The notes: generated by a model from the sequence alone, not told the origin. Counted from the first letter of the stretch, positions 15,752-25,618 are shown. The stretch: 64,000 bases of DNA from Lachnospiraceae bacterium (GCA_017624835.1 JAGAMG010000007.1:1-64000); one strand, 5' to 3'. Numbers and translations: made by a program.

Positions 15752-18526
15752 CTATTTTATTTCCGGCGTTACAGCTTCCATCTCTTCTTCCACTTCCTTT
15801 TCCACATATTCCGGGAAACGAAGTACTACCTTAAACAAATCTCCATCCATATGAATGGTAAACTCACCTCCCTGAGCAACTGTAAGACTCTTAGCTATAA
15901 ATAATCCCAATCCGCTACCCTCAGTAGTTCTGGAGCTGTCTCCACGAATAAAACGCTCCGTTAAATCATCCGCCTTAATATTCATTTGTGTTGCAGAGAT
16001 ATTTTTTAGAGATGCCTCCACCATACCATTTTCCACATCAAGGTCTATATAAACTCTGGTTCCCTCCATGGCATATTTAAAAATATTGTTAAACAGATTT
16101 TCAATGACACGCCACATTCTACGGCTATCCGCATAAACAACGGTAGATTTTTCACATCCTGAAAATACCATCTGCAAATTCCGCTCTTCCATCTTTTCTA
16201 CAAATTCACCGATGGATTGATTCAGAAGCTCCGACAGATTTAATTTTTCCCAATTCAACTCAATATTTCCCGATGAAATCTTGGATGCTTCCACCAAATC
16301 ATCCGTAAGCTGCTTCAAACGCTGTGCTTTACTGTCCAAAATATTGATATAGCTTTTTGCCGGTTCTTCATCAATCTTAAGACGTTTTAACAAATCTACG
16401 TAATTAATAATGGAGGTAAGAGGCGTTTTAATATCATGGGAAACATTGGTAATTAAATCGGTTTTCATTTGTTCATCCTTCATGCTGGTTTTTACCGCAT
16501 TACGGATACCCTCACCAATATTATTTACCGCATCAGCCATCTCCCGGTTGTCCCCGTGGAGATTGTCCACCTCCAGCTTATACTCCACTTCTCCATCCCT
16601 GATTCGTTTAATTCCTTCAACAATAGTAATCTGCTCCGCACGGTTCTTGAAAATCATTACTCCAACCCAGCCATCAATGGCAACCAAGACAATGGGAATA
16701 AATAACCATACTATGCTTCCGGCTCTTGTTATATAGGTTAAGATAATTCCTACCAAATTAACAAGAATAAAAAGATTATAAGGAATTAAGGTACTGACTG
16801 CTGTATTTTTATGGGTAACCACAAAACGGAAACCTCTTCGGCAGCAAGTCAATATCCAATGACAAAAGCTATCTCTCCAAAGATTTTGAGACTTAATTCT
16901 TCTAATCAGACTATACCAAAAAATATTAAACAGCATACTGGTAACAAAACCATAAGCAGCAAAATATCCATACTCATAAAGTCTTGCAAGAGTCTCACCG
17001 TATACCTCAGAATGACTTAAATACACCCTATCTGCAATTCCCATTAAATACCTGGCACCAACCCATTCAGCATAGGCAATCCCCACACCAAATCCCACCA
17101 TAATTTCCGTCCAGATATGGTCAATACCATTTAGATATAATACCTTTTCACCCTGTTCATTCTGACCTACTCCTGCCATTACGGTCAGATAGATTCCCAA
17201 ACCAATCCATACTGCCGCCAGCAACGCGCACAAGCCTATAATTAATCCAATATTTGGTACAATTCGTTGAAATACCGCATTAGCATTATAAAACGCATCC
17301 CCTATTATAGGATAGGAAGTATCCACACCAATCCATATATGGGTAGTATCCGGATAAGCATACTCATACTCTTTTAAAAACTGATAAATTTCTTCCTCAT
17401 CCATACTGGCATTACTGGTAAATTCCAAGCTGTCAGGATAATAAATCAGATAACGTCTGTACTCAGAAAAATAGTTGGTAATTTCACTATCCTCCTCCTT
17501 TCGCAGCTCTGATACATTGGTATAGGTTCGGGTTATTCCCTGTTCCGACATCATACGGACAACATATTTTAAATTGGTTTTCCCTTCCAGATAGAGGTGA
17601 TTACAATTTTGATATTGTTCATAACCCAGCGTAAGACTTGTAATCGTCTCTGTCACATTCTCTTGCAGCTTACTGTATTCAATCCAATCAGAAGCATAGG
17701 AAATAAGCTGACGTTCTCCGTCAACCGTAGTATATCTGCAACTAAGCATGGGAAAATAGACTGTCAGACTGCCATCATCCTCACGGGACACTGAAATTTC
17801 CTCTGAAATTTCGGTCATCATGTAGGATAATGCCATATCCTCCAATTGTTCCTCCGTGTACAATTGCATAGCCTCTTCCAATTGCTTCTGCTGTTCCAAA
17901 AAGGCTTTTTCTTCTTCCGTCAGTTCTTTTTCCGGCTTTGTTTTTAAATCTTTTTCTATTGTATTAACAACACTTACAGCCTTTGTATTCTTTTTTGTAT
18001 TTTGTAAAAACGCTTCATCCAAAAATCCCGCAAAGTATAGCTGACCATTTTCATCCAATGCAAAATTAGCCGGTGAGGTTGCCGGACCAAAATAATTTAC
18101 AAACTCCGACATACTCATGGGACGATTGGTAAATTCTATTCCGCTTTTTCCCCACTTAATCAAATCATCCAAATGGTAAACGGCAGTAACCTGACAATCA
18201 TTTCCCTTACCGGTACGATTGGCATATTGCGTTACATCAATTTTCTTTTCCGGGTCAAATACTCCATTGGTTTCCACCTGCTCCTTAATTACCACCAATC
18301 TGGTAATATCCGAAACCGCTGTTTTAAAAATATCACGAAAAACCGCCGAATCTTCAAATTCCGGCTCCGTATCCATGGGGGACAGATAATAGGTCTTTGT
18401 TTCATTCATGGATTCCACTGCAACATAGGAATTAAAAATGATTCCTGCCATTGCCACCATAATGAACAATGCCGTAAGCTGCTGTACTAACCCAAGACAT
18501 AAACGTCTGATTGTTGGCTTCTTCAT
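15752..18526 (-). CDS. Large multi-span sensor histidine kinase
   Basis: A 924-residue membrane kinase. One span lies near 15-36, followed by an extracytoplasmic domain of nearly 400 residues, then about five more spans between roughly 435 and 640. A HAMP-like linker and a HisKA domain with VSHDIKTPLTSI (phosphorylated H697) follow. The ATPase domain carries a degenerate N box (NLFNNIFKYA) and a G box (GSGLGLFIAKSL). It lies 20 bases after the OmpR-type regulator gene, so the two form a pair. The outer domain is unusually large, suggesting an envelope or peptide signal (inference). The sensed ligand is unknown. Confidence 0.9.
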   Translation of the reverse strand: MKKPTIRRLCLGLVQQLTALFIMVAMAGIIFNSYVAVESMNETKTYYLSPMDTEPEFEDSAVFRDIFKTAVSDITRLVVIKEQVETNGVFDPEKKIDVTQYANRTGKGNDCQVTAVYHLDDLIKWGKSGIEFTNRPMSMSEFVNYFGPATSPANFALDENGQLYFAGFLDEAFLQNTKKNTKAVSVVNTIEKDLKTKPEKELTEEEKAFLEQQKQLEEAMQLYTEEQLEDMALSYMMTEISEEISVSREDDGSLTVYFPMLSCRYTTVDGERQLISYASDWIEYSKLQENVTETITSLTLGYEQYQNCNHLYLEGKTNLKYVVRMMSEQGITRTYTNVSELRKEEDSEITNYFSEYRRYLIYYPDSLEFTSNASMDEEEIYQFLKEYEYAYPDTTHIWIGVDTSYPIIGDAFYNANAVFQRIVPNIGLIIGLCALLAAVWIGLGIYLTVMAGVGQNEQGEKVLYLNGIDHIWTEIMVGFGVGIAYAEWVGARYLMGIADRVYLSHSEVYGETLARLYEYGYFAAYGFVTSMLFNIFWYSLIRRIKSQNLWRDSFCHWILTCCRRGFRFVVTHKNTAVSTLIPYNLFILVNLVGIILTYITRAGSIVWLFIPIVLVAIDGWVGVMIFKNRAEQITIVEGIKRIRDGEVEYKLEVDNLHGDNREMADAVNNIGEGIRNAVKTSMKDEQMKTDLITNVSHDIKTPLTSIINYVDLLKRLKIDEEPAKSYINILDSKAQRLKQLTDDLVEASKISSGNIELNWEKLNLSELLNQSIGEFVEKMEERNLQMVFSGCEKSTVVYADSRRMWRVIENLFNNIFKYAMEGTRVYIDLDVENGMVEASLKNISATQMNIKADDLTERFIRGDSSRTTEGSGLGLFIAKSLTVAQGGEFTIHMDGDLFKVVLRFPEYVEKEVEEEMEAVTPEIK

Positions 18527-18546
18527 AAAACCACTCTCTTCTCCTG

Positions 18547-19239
18547 TTATTCTTTATCAATCTTATATCCTACACCCCATACCACCTTTAAGTAGCGGGG
18601 CTCTTTAGGATTAATCTCAATCTTTTCTCTAATATGACGAATATGTACTGCCACAGTATTATCCGCACCTATGGCATCCTCATTCCAGATACTTTCATAA
18701 ATCTGATTAATGGAAAATACCTTACCTTGGTTTTTCATAAGTAGCAATAAAATATTGTATTCAATAGGAGTCATTTTCACAGGCTCATCATCAACCGTAA
18801 CCTGCTTGGTATCATCATTCAGCACCAATCCCCCTACCTGATATATCATTTTGTTATCACTATTTAAGCTACCCAGAGAAGTATATCTACGAAGATTGGA
18901 CTTTACTCTTGCCACCAGCTCCAATGGATTAAAAGGCTTACAAATATAATCATCAGCTCCAATATTTAAGCCCCAGATTTTATCCGTATCCTCTGATTTT
19001 GCCGAGAGAATAATAATGGGAATGCTGCTGTATTCCCTAATCTTCATGGTTGCTCGAATCCCATCCAGCTTGGGCATCATAATATCCATAATCAACAGAT
19101 GGATATCCTCTTTATTCAATAGTTCAATGGCCTGTTCTCCGTCATAAGCCTTAAAAATACGATATCCGTCCTGACTTAAATAAATTTCTATTGCTTCAAC
19201 GATTTCCTTATCATCATCACATACTAAAATATTAATCAT
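18547..19239 (-). CDS. OmpR/PhoB-family response regulator
   Basis: A 230-residue regulator. The receiver domain has acidic DDD at 8-10, the phosphorylation site D52 in LLIMDIMMPKLDG, and Lys in ICKPFNP. A winged-helix DNA-binding domain (about 130-228) ends with RYLKVVWGVGYKID. GGAAGGGAG precedes the ATG. It is the first gene of the two-component operon with the long kinase just downstream. Targets are unknown. Confidence 0.93.
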   Translation of the reverse strand: MINILVCDDDKEIVEAIEIYLSQDGYRIFKAYDGEQAIELLNKEDIHLLIMDIMMPKLDGIRATMKIREYSSIPIIILSAKSEDTDKIWGLNIGADDYICKPFNPLELVARVKSNLRRYTSLGSLNSDNKMIYQVGGLVLNDDTKQVTVDDEPVKMTPIEYNILLLLMKNQGKVFSINQIYESIWNEDAIGADNTVAVHIRHIREKIEINPKEPRYLKVVWGVGYKIDKE

Positions 19240-19327
19240 TTTAAAAACTCCCTTCCGTACCTTAAATCAAAAGCAATCCTTACAACTATTAAAACAGAAA
19301 AAAGTTAAATGTTCACTACCAAAATTA

Positions 19328-20233
19328 TTAAGATTCATTTAACATTAAAAATGCACATAAATTTCCTCTTTTTCCCTTACTTGCCCGATGGGAAAACAAA
19401 TATTCCGGATTATGACAGGTACAAATATCTGTAACCGAAATCCGTTCTAAGGGAATACCCGCTTTTACTAATATTACCAAATTGGCAAGCCACAAATCCA
19501 ACTGATATTTTCCCGGTTCCCTGCCCGGAATGATAATACTACCGCTACCGCCCAAGCAACCACTTTCGCTGATTTCCGTTAAAATGCTCTGGTTTTCCTG
19601 CTCAAGCTTTTGGAATTCCAATGCCACATCCTCGCTGACCTCATAACACTCCTGACAGATAGAAGGTCCTATGGCGGCATACAGGTTTTCCGGCTCCGTG
19701 CCAAATTGCCGGCGCATTTCCTTTACCATACATGCCCCCATTTGCTGCACCGTTCCCCGCCAGCCGGAATGCGCCAGTCCAATTGCTTTTTGCTTTGTAT
19801 CCACAAAATAAAGAGGCACACAATCCGCATAGGAGGTTACTAAGGCAATGCCCTGCTCCATGGTAATCAAGCCATCGATATCCTCATAATCCAGAGGACG
19901 TACAACACCTTTTCCCATGTCCTCCCTGGTTACCAGCCGGATATTGGTAGTGTGGGTCTGTTTTGATGCTACCATTCGTTCTCTATCTACGCCAAGCACG
20001 TTACCGATTCTACGGTAATTCTCCAATACATGCTCCGGGTTATCCCCACGCTGAAAGCTCAAATTCATGGTGGCACAGTCCCCTTTACTGACACCACCAA
20101 GTCTGGTGGTAAACAAATGCTTTACCATTCCGGTTTCCGTAAGCATGGGAAAAGTGAGGTACTCCACTCCATCCAAGCTATTTTGTTTCATAACAGCCCC
20201 GTTTTTTCGAGGCATCCGTATTATATGATACAT
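19328..20233 (-). CDS. pgeF: PgeF/YfiH-type laccase-domain purine nucleoside phosphorylase
   Basis: A 301-residue protein of the YfiH (laccase-domain, polyphenol oxidase) family. Members act as purine nucleoside phosphorylases or in peptidoglycan editing. Zinc ligands are conserved: KQTH (H94), SYADC (C138) and LAHSGWRG (H155). AGAAGGG precedes the start at 20233; a second methionine at residue 15 is a less likely start. It is the last gene of the run from lepB through rnhB, the FliK/FlhB-like pair and yraN. Confidence 0.9.
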   Translation of the reverse strand: MYHIIRMPRKNGAVMKQNSLDGVEYLTFPMLTETGMVKHLFTTRLGGVSKGDCATMNLSFQRGDNPEHVLENYRRIGNVLGVDRERMVASKQTHTTNIRLVTREDMGKGVVRPLDYEDIDGLITMEQGIALVTSYADCVPLYFVDTKQKAIGLAHSGWRGTVQQMGACMVKEMRRQFGTEPENLYAAIGPSICQECYEVSEDVALEFQKLEQENQSILTEISESGCLGGSGSIIIPGREPGKYQLDLWLANLVILVKAGIPLERISVTDICTCHNPEYLFSHRASKGKRGNLCAFLMLNES

Positions 20234-20245
20234 ATGTTTTCCCTT

Positions 20246-20611
20246 CTAAAATCCATTTCTATAGATATGTGAAAAAGCATTTTGTAACCATTCTATTTCT
20301 TCTCCCTGTATGGCTACCACATCATAACGAATACCGGTATTAGCATTCACTTTATGAAGAAACCGGTAATAATCCGCCACCTTGCAAATCTGCCTTTGCT
20401 TCCTGATATCCACAGCTTCCATCGCACTTCCCTTATTCAGCCCCTGACGATATTTTACCTCCACAAAAACTAAATACCCGTCATGGCTGCCTATGATATC
20501 TATCTCTCCCTGTCTGCCTCTGAAATTTCGCTCCAGAATTTTCATTCCCCGGCTTTCCAAATATTCACAGGCAAGCTGCTCCTGCTCATTCCCCTTTTTT
20601 CTTGTATTCAC
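20246..20611 (-). CDS. yraN: YraN/UPF0102 family nuclease-fold protein
   Basis: A 121-residue protein with the restriction-endonuclease-like core EIDIIGSHDGYLVFVEVKYR (the D, E and K of a PD-(D/E)xK site). The family is widespread beside rnhB, as here, and is thought to act on DNA or in recombination, but the substrate is not established. It lies 13 bases after the FlhB-C-like gene and 12 before pgeF. It ends with TAG. Confidence 0.9.
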   Translation of the reverse strand: MNTRKKGNEQEQLACEYLESRGMKILERNFRGRQGEIDIIGSHDGYLVFVEVKYRQGLNKGSAMEAVDIRKQRQICKVADYYRFLHKVNANTGIRYDVVAIQGEEIEWLQNAFSHIYRNGF

Positions 20612-20624
20612 TCCCCGATACTCC

Positions 20625-20906
20625 TTATTTTAGCTTTCCTTTAATTTTATCCATGGCATCTACAAAAACCAATATCTCTGCCACCACCTCATAAAGCTCC
20701 GGTGGTATCATTTCTCCGATTTCCAGACGTGACAGGGTATCTGCCAGCTTATCATCCCGATGCACGGGAACAGCACTTTCCTTTGCCCTTTCAATAATTC
20801 TTTCTGCCAACACACCTCGACCGGTAGCTATGACCTTGGGTGCATCCTCCTCCGGATTATATTCCAAAGCTATGGCCTGCTTTACTTTTTCCTTCTTTTC
20901 TTCCAT
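20625..20906 (-). CDS. FlhB C-terminal-domain-like protein (EscU/YscU/HrcU family)
   Basis: A 93-residue stand-alone version of the cytoplasmic domain of the type III export switch protein FlhB: ALEYNPEEDAPKVIATGRG, then VPVHRDDKLADTLSRLEIGEMIPPELYEVVAEIL. The self-cleaving NPTH is absent, replaced by the NPEED region at the start, as in FlhX-type homologues. I chose the ATG at 20906, with GGGGAG eight bases upstream, over a TTG two codons earlier. It follows the FliK-like gene, and no other flagellar gene is in this window. Confidence 0.85.
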   Translation of the reverse strand: MEEKKEKVKQAIALEYNPEEDAPKVIATGRGVLAERIIERAKESAVPVHRDDKLADTLSRLEIGEMIPPELYEVVAEILVFVDAMDKIKGKLK

Positions 20907-20933
20907 AGGCAATTCTCCCCATCTTAAAACATT

Positions 20934-22754
20934 CTAGGTTCGCACATCAAAAGCATATTGCACAATGGGAACCTGTGGCTCCTTTTCTAACAAATGGGAA
21001 ACCACCGTTTCCTTCTTTTCCGAATCGGTTTCTCTGCTTACCATTTCACAGGTATAATCATACCCGCGCTTACGCAGTCTTTCCGTTAATAAATCCATAT
21101 GCCCTGCTAAAAAATCCAGCATTGCTTCATCCTGCAAATAAAATTTGGTACTGACCTTTTCACTCTGCATTGCCACATACACGTCCATGGGGCCTAAGTT
21201 TTCCATATCCAAATGCAAAAGTGCCGTTATCTTCCCATCGGAAGACGCCAAATTCTTTTTTCTGCTATATACATACAAATCCCCGTGGGCATTATTTCCC
21301 TGCTGTAAACGAAGAGGAAGCTGTAAATAGGTATAGGTCTGATTTAACTGTTGTAAAAAGTCTACGTTTTGCGCCAGATTGGTAGTGGCTTTATAAGTTT
21401 CTGAATGGGTCTGTCCTGCATTTTCCAAAGCCTGTGCAAGTCCCTTTAGCTGTCCCTCCAAGCGCTCATACAAACGTTGCACCTTACCTTCGTCTGCCAC
21501 ATCCTGAGGCGTTATGGTCCACTGTTTTTGTAGAGTTTCCTTTACAAAATCTGTTATTTCCTTCTTGCCAAGCAAGGCTTGAAGCAATGCAGTATCCTTC
21601 TGACTGATTCCCTGATGCACTAATTTCTGTAATAACTGCAACGCCTCTGCATTGTTTTGATTCACAATGCCAGTGGCATCTGCAAGCGGCTTTTCATTTC
21701 CATTCTGCAATAAAAGACTTTCCTCTCCTATGGACTGCCCCATAACATCCATCGGAGTTTCCTGAACCACTGCTTGATTTCCTTCTGATGTCACCGCTCC
21801 ATTAACCATATCAAGATTTGTCCCGGCGTTTATGACACCTTCCCCCATTACAGGATTTTGCTCTTCTCCTGTCAGAAGCTGGGACAGCTCTCCCTCACTC
21901 TGTACATTCCCATTCAGAGAAATCATATCCAATAATAACTGTACCTGCGCCTTAACAGCAGGACTTAGATTCATAGCTTGAGCCTCTCCGGGCAACCCTT
22001 GCACATTTTCCTGAAAAACAATACTACTCTCTAAAGAGTTTCCTATTGTTCCCTCCTTGCTTCCTTCCTGTCCCGGCGTAATCAAATTCAAAATATCCTG
22101 AAATAATCTTGCTGCAGCTTCTGTCTCATTTCCCTGCAGCATACCTTGCATGGTATCCGGTAAGGTATTTATAATTTCATTAAATCCGTTTACCATCTGA
22201 TGGGTCAGGTTTTTATAGGAAGCAATCTGAGATAAATTGGTTTCATTTACAGGCATGGAAAGCTTATGTAAATCGATAATATCCCCCACATTGCTTTCCG
22301 GATACATATTACATTCCCGATAAAAAAGCTGTAGGTTATTTTTGTCAATGGATAACCCCGCCCGCATCATTTGCTCCGTCATGGCAATGGTTTCCTGATT
22401 TACCGGCAAAGCTGCCATATCAAGTGCCTTCAGCACATTGGCATCTGTAGCAGTATTGGTATACAACGGAAGCAAGGTCAGAGTCTGGCCATTATTTTTT
22501 ACTTCAAAGGTCATATTCTTCCCGATTTCCAGATTCATATTTTGATCCACCCGGGCTTTTAATACCATATCCTCTGATACCTTAATCTGAACCTCATTGC
22601 CGTTTCTGGAGAGCACCTCACCCTGCACCGTCTGTCCCGGTTTCAGTGCCTGAATCTGACGCTGCATTAATGAAGAATTCCCCCCGGATTGTACCTTGGG
22701 CTTTGTATTTCCTGTTATCTGCTTTTGACTGGTAAACAGCTCCGTCAGCTTCAT
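20934..22754 (-). CDS. FliK-like hook-length-control domain protein
   Basis: A 606-residue, Gln- and Asn-rich protein. The N-terminal third is beta-rich (QTVQGEVLSRNGNEVQIKV). The middle is low-complexity. The C-terminal region (about 480-590) matches the Flg_hook fold: LPLRLQQGNNAHGDLYVYSR, then LDMENLGPMDVYVAMQ and LAGHMDLLTERLRKRGY. FliK normally measures hook length and switches FlhB specificity; here it is paired with an FlhB-C-like protein but lies among housekeeping genes. In Lachnospiraceae this pair sits by rnhB even away from flagellar loci. Its present role is uncertain. It ends in TAG. Confidence 0.75.
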   Translation of the reverse strand: MKLTELFTSQKQITGNTKPKVQSGGNSSLMQRQIQALKPGQTVQGEVLSRNGNEVQIKVSEDMVLKARVDQNMNLEIGKNMTFEVKNNGQTLTLLPLYTNTATDANVLKALDMAALPVNQETIAMTEQMMRAGLSIDKNNLQLFYRECNMYPESNVGDIIDLHKLSMPVNETNLSQIASYKNLTHQMVNGFNEIINTLPDTMQGMLQGNETEAAARLFQDILNLITPGQEGSKEGTIGNSLESSIVFQENVQGLPGEAQAMNLSPAVKAQVQLLLDMISLNGNVQSEGELSQLLTGEEQNPVMGEGVINAGTNLDMVNGAVTSEGNQAVVQETPMDVMGQSIGEESLLLQNGNEKPLADATGIVNQNNAEALQLLQKLVHQGISQKDTALLQALLGKKEITDFVKETLQKQWTITPQDVADEGKVQRLYERLEGQLKGLAQALENAGQTHSETYKATTNLAQNVDFLQQLNQTYTYLQLPLRLQQGNNAHGDLYVYSRKKNLASSDGKITALLHLDMENLGPMDVYVAMQSEKVSTKFYLQDEAMLDFLAGHMDLLTERLRKRGYDYTCEMVSRETDSEKKETVVSHLLEKEPQVPIVQYAFDVRT

Positions 22755-22777
22755 ATAACCCTCTCCTCTAAACCATG

Positions 22778-23533
22778 CTATACAAAATTTTTAATAAAGC
22801 TTCTTCTATGTATGGGTGTGGGACCATATTTCTTTAATGCTTCTATGTGGGTTGCACTTCCGTAACCCTTATTTCCTGCAAAATCATATTCCGGAAATAC
22901 CTTGTCATATTCCACCATTAATCGATCCCTGGTTACCTTTGCAATAATACTGGCAGCTCCAATGGAAATACTTTTCGCATCCCCTTTTATAATGGGAATC
23001 TGGGGAATATTTACCGCCGGAATGGTAACTGCATCATTTAACAAAATATCCGGAGCAGGTGACAGCTTACTGATTGCCTCACGCATTGCCTCATAGGTTG
23101 CCTGCAAAATATTAATCTCATCAATCCGTTCCGGTGTGGCATAACCTACTGCACAGGCTACTGCCTTTTCCATAATAATATCATAAAGCTCTTCTCTCTT
23201 TTTTTCGGACAACTGCTTGGAATCATTAATATACAAAATATCACAATCTTTTGGCAAAATAACTGCACCAGCCACCACCGGACCGGCAAGAGGTCCGCGC
23301 CCCACCTCATCAATTCCGCATATAAAGGAATAATCTGCATATTTTCTCTCATATTCCTTTAAATTTTCAGTACGTTGTTTTTCTTTTTCCAAAGCGGCAA
23401 GCTTCTTCCTTGCAGCTTCCACAAGCTTCTGTACCCCGCTTCTTTCATCCCCCTCATACTCTTTTATAAAATCAGGCAGCTCATCTACACAAGCTGCCTG
23501 AAACAGTTCCTTTATCTCTTTTGCACTTTTCAT
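22778..23533 (-). CDS. rnhB: Ribonuclease HII
   Basis: A 251-residue nuclease that removes RNA from RNA-DNA hybrids, including single ribonucleotides. The catalytic start CGIDEVGRGPLAGPVVAGAV gives the D-E pair, and YINDSKQLSEKKRE and IGAASIIAKVTRD follow. About 70 extra residues precede the nuclease core, as in clostridial homologues. The ATG at 23533 has GGAAGGAAAA upstream; a start 15 codons earlier would overlap the signal peptidase gene. Confidence 0.95.
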   Translation of the reverse strand: MKSAKEIKELFQAACVDELPDFIKEYEGDERSGVQKLVEAARKKLAALEKEKQRTENLKEYERKYADYSFICGIDEVGRGPLAGPVVAGAVILPKDCDILYINDSKQLSEKKREELYDIIMEKAVACAVGYATPERIDEINILQATYEAMREAISKLSPAPDILLNDAVTIPAVNIPQIPIIKGDAKSISIGAASIIAKVTRDRLMVEYDKVFPEYDFAGNKGYGSATHIEALKKYGPTPIHRRSFIKNFV

Positions 23534-23546
23534 ATATTTTTCCTTC

Positions 23547-24092
23547 CTATTGATGTGCCAATACTTCAATTTGGTCAAAAGGCCATATTCTCACCCAGGC
23601 TTTTCCTACAATATTATCACGCTTAATATTGCCTACCACAACATCACGGCTATCCCTGCTGTTATTGCGATTATCCCCCATCACAAAATATTCACCCTCT
23701 TCTAATACAACAGGCTCATATGCCACTCCAATAGTTTCCGGCTTAATAATTTCTTTTCCATAAGCTTCCGGTAGCACTTCACCATTAATGTATATTTTCC
23801 CTTCCTCATCAATCTGCACTGTTTCTCCGGGCATACCAATGATTCGCTTGATATAATAAACCTCCGGCTGATACTGAAAAGGAAATACTATAATATCAAA
23901 ACGTTCAGGCTCATGGAAACGATACGAAATTTTGTCCACTATCAGATTATCTCCGTCATTAAGTGTGGGCTCCATGGAAGCGCCCTCCACCTCCGTACGC
24001 TGTCCCACATAAGTAATAATCAGATAAATGGAGCATAATATAAACAATAAATATAAGCCCGTATTAATTAATTCCTTCATCACTTTTTTCAT
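23547..24092 (-). CDS. lepB: Signal peptidase I
   Basis: A 181-residue membrane serine protease that removes signal peptides at the outer face of the membrane. One N-terminal span lies at about 10-28. The catalytic Ser is in GASMEPTL (S39) and the Lys in YYIKRIIGMPGE (K82). DNRNNSRDSRDVG-like motifs occur near the end. It lies between ylqF and rnhB, and a second signal peptidase sits just upstream of ylqF. Confidence 0.95.
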   Translation of the reverse strand: MKKVMKELINTGLYLLFILCSIYLIITYVGQRTEVEGASMEPTLNDGDNLIVDKISYRFHEPERFDIIVFPFQYQPEVYYIKRIIGMPGETVQIDEEGKIYINGEVLPEAYGKEIIKPETIGVAYEPVVLEEGEYFVMGDNRNNSRDSRDVVVGNIKRDNIVGKAWVRIWPFDQIEVLAHQ

Positions 24093-24129
24093 AATTACAT
24101 ACTCCCATCATCCCATCCGGCATTTAGCC

Positions 24130-24969
24130 TCAAGGTCTCTCTAACGTAATTCTGCCAAGCTTGCCACTTCGGAAATCATCCATAACGATGGCTGCCGCCT
24201 TTTCCAAATCTAACTGTTCTCCCTTTGTATAGCACTTTCGATTCTCCGCAATGCCCTCCAGTGTCTCTGTAACCGATTCCTTCACTTCCACACCGAATCT
24301 CTCCGTTATTGCCTTGGGATACAACTCCTGTAATACAGAAATTAAATCACAGGCAAGCTCATCCATAATGATAATCTCATCGTTCATGGAGCCGATAAAC
24401 GCCAGACGCATTCCCACCTGCTGGTCTTCAAACTTAGGCCATAAAATTCCCGGAGTATCCAATAATTCCAAATTTTTATTTAATCGAATCCATTGTTTTC
24501 CCTTAGTAACACCGGGTTTATTTCCTGTCTTGGTACATGCCTTTCCGGCAAAGGAATTAATAAAGGTTGATTTTCCCACATTAGGAATTCCTACCACCAT
24601 GGCACGAATGGGGCGATTCACAATTCCCCTTTTTCGATCCCGCTCAATCTTTTCCTTACAAGCCTCCTGCACAAGTCCCTGAATGGCTTTTATGCCCGCA
24701 CCGGACTTAGAATTGATTTCCAACACCCCGGCTCCCTGGGACTTAAAATATTCTATCCATTGCTTATTATAAACGGGATCTGCAAGGTCGGACTTATTCA
24801 GCAATACAATTCGCGCCTTTCCCTTTCCCAGCTCATTAATATCAGGATTCCGACTGCTTAAGGGAATCCTGGCATCCACTAGTTCTATAATCAAATCAAT
24901 TAATTTAATGTTCTCCTGCATCATACGTTTTGCTTTTGTCATATGACCGGGATACCACTGATAATTCAT
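24130..24969 (-). CDS. ylqF: Ribosome biogenesis GTPase YlqF (RbgA)
   Basis: A 279-residue circularly permuted GTPase needed for late 50S assembly. The G4 motif NKSD (58-61) comes before the P-loop GIPNVGKS (127-134), and G3 is LLDTPGI. The N-terminus YQWYPGHMTKAKR is typical. The C-terminal RNA-binding region is present. The gene is sandwiched between two signal peptidase genes. Confidence 0.96.
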   Translation of the reverse strand: MNYQWYPGHMTKAKRMMQENIKLIDLIIELVDARIPLSSRNPDINELGKGKARIVLLNKSDLADPVYNKQWIEYFKSQGAGVLEINSKSGAGIKAIQGLVQEACKEKIERDRKRGIVNRPIRAMVVGIPNVGKSTFINSFAGKACTKTGNKPGVTKGKQWIRLNKNLELLDTPGILWPKFEDQQVGMRLAFIGSMNDEIIIMDELACDLISVLQELYPKAITERFGVEVKESVTETLEGIAENRKCYTKGEQLDLEKAAAIVMDDFRSGKLGRITLERP

Positions 24970-24988
24970 CTTATTTCCTGCCTTTTCT

Positions 24989-25567
24989 CTATTTTACAAA
25001 TCCCATATCATCATATCTGCTCTTCATATGGAACCATACTTTTCCAATGATATCTGTCTCATTTACAGGTCCAATATTGGCAGAACGACTGTCTTCACTG
25101 TTATTGGGATTGTCCCCTATACAAAAATATTCACCGCTTTGCAATGTAAATTCATTTGCTGCAATACCCGGCTCCAATATCTTTTCATGAATCCATTCAC
25201 TTTCCAAACCATTCACATACATCACACCATCTTCAATTCTGATTTTATCCCCCGGCACGCCCACCACTCTCTTAATATAATAGTGCGCATTTTCATTACC
25301 ATTGGGTAAAAAAATTACAACATCTCCTTGCTTGGGTGTGGAAAGCTGATACAAAAATCGATTTACAAATATCTGCTGTCCATTATACAATGTGGGCTCC
25401 ATGGACACACCAACCACATTGGTGTACATGCCCAAAAAATAAACAAGAACCGCCGCTATAAAAATAGAAACAAAGGTTCCAAATATCCAACTGAAAATTT
25501 CCCTTATCACTATAGAGCTTATCTTTTTCTTTCTCTTATAAAAGCTTAATCCCTTACTATGAGCCAT
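24989..25567 (-). CDS. lepB: Signal peptidase I (second copy)
   Basis: A 192-residue signal peptidase with a basic N-terminus (KRKKK), one span at about 24-48, Ser in GVSMEPTL (S55) and Lys in YYIKRVVGVPGD (K99). GDNPNNSEDSRS is the conserved box E. The ATG at 25567, with AAGGA upstream, is preferred to one 18 codons earlier. It is clearly a diverged paralogue of the other copy, not a recent duplicate. An extended -10 promoter and the rplS terminator lie upstream, so it begins a new transcription unit. Confidence 0.94.
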   Translation of the reverse strand: MAHSKGLSFYKRKKKISSIVIREIFSWIFGTFVSIFIAAVLVYFLGMYTNVVGVSMEPTLYNGQQIFVNRFLYQLSTPKQGDVVIFLPNGNENAHYYIKRVVGVPGDKIRIEDGVMYVNGLESEWIHEKILEPGIAANEFTLQSGEYFCIGDNPNNSEDSRSANIGPVNETDIIGKVWFHMKSRYDDMGFVK

Positions 25568-25609
25568 GTTCTTTTCCTTACTGCAAATAAACCTCTTAAT
25601 CCAAAATAA

Positions 25610-25618
25610 AGTATAGCA
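25610..25618 (-). promoter_or_regulatory. Extended -10 promoter for the lepB-ylqF-lepB-rnhB unit
   Basis: TGCTATACT on the minus strand gives TG-n-TATACT. It lies just after the rplS terminator and about 40 bases before the signal peptidase start. No good -35 is visible. Confidence 0.4.
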
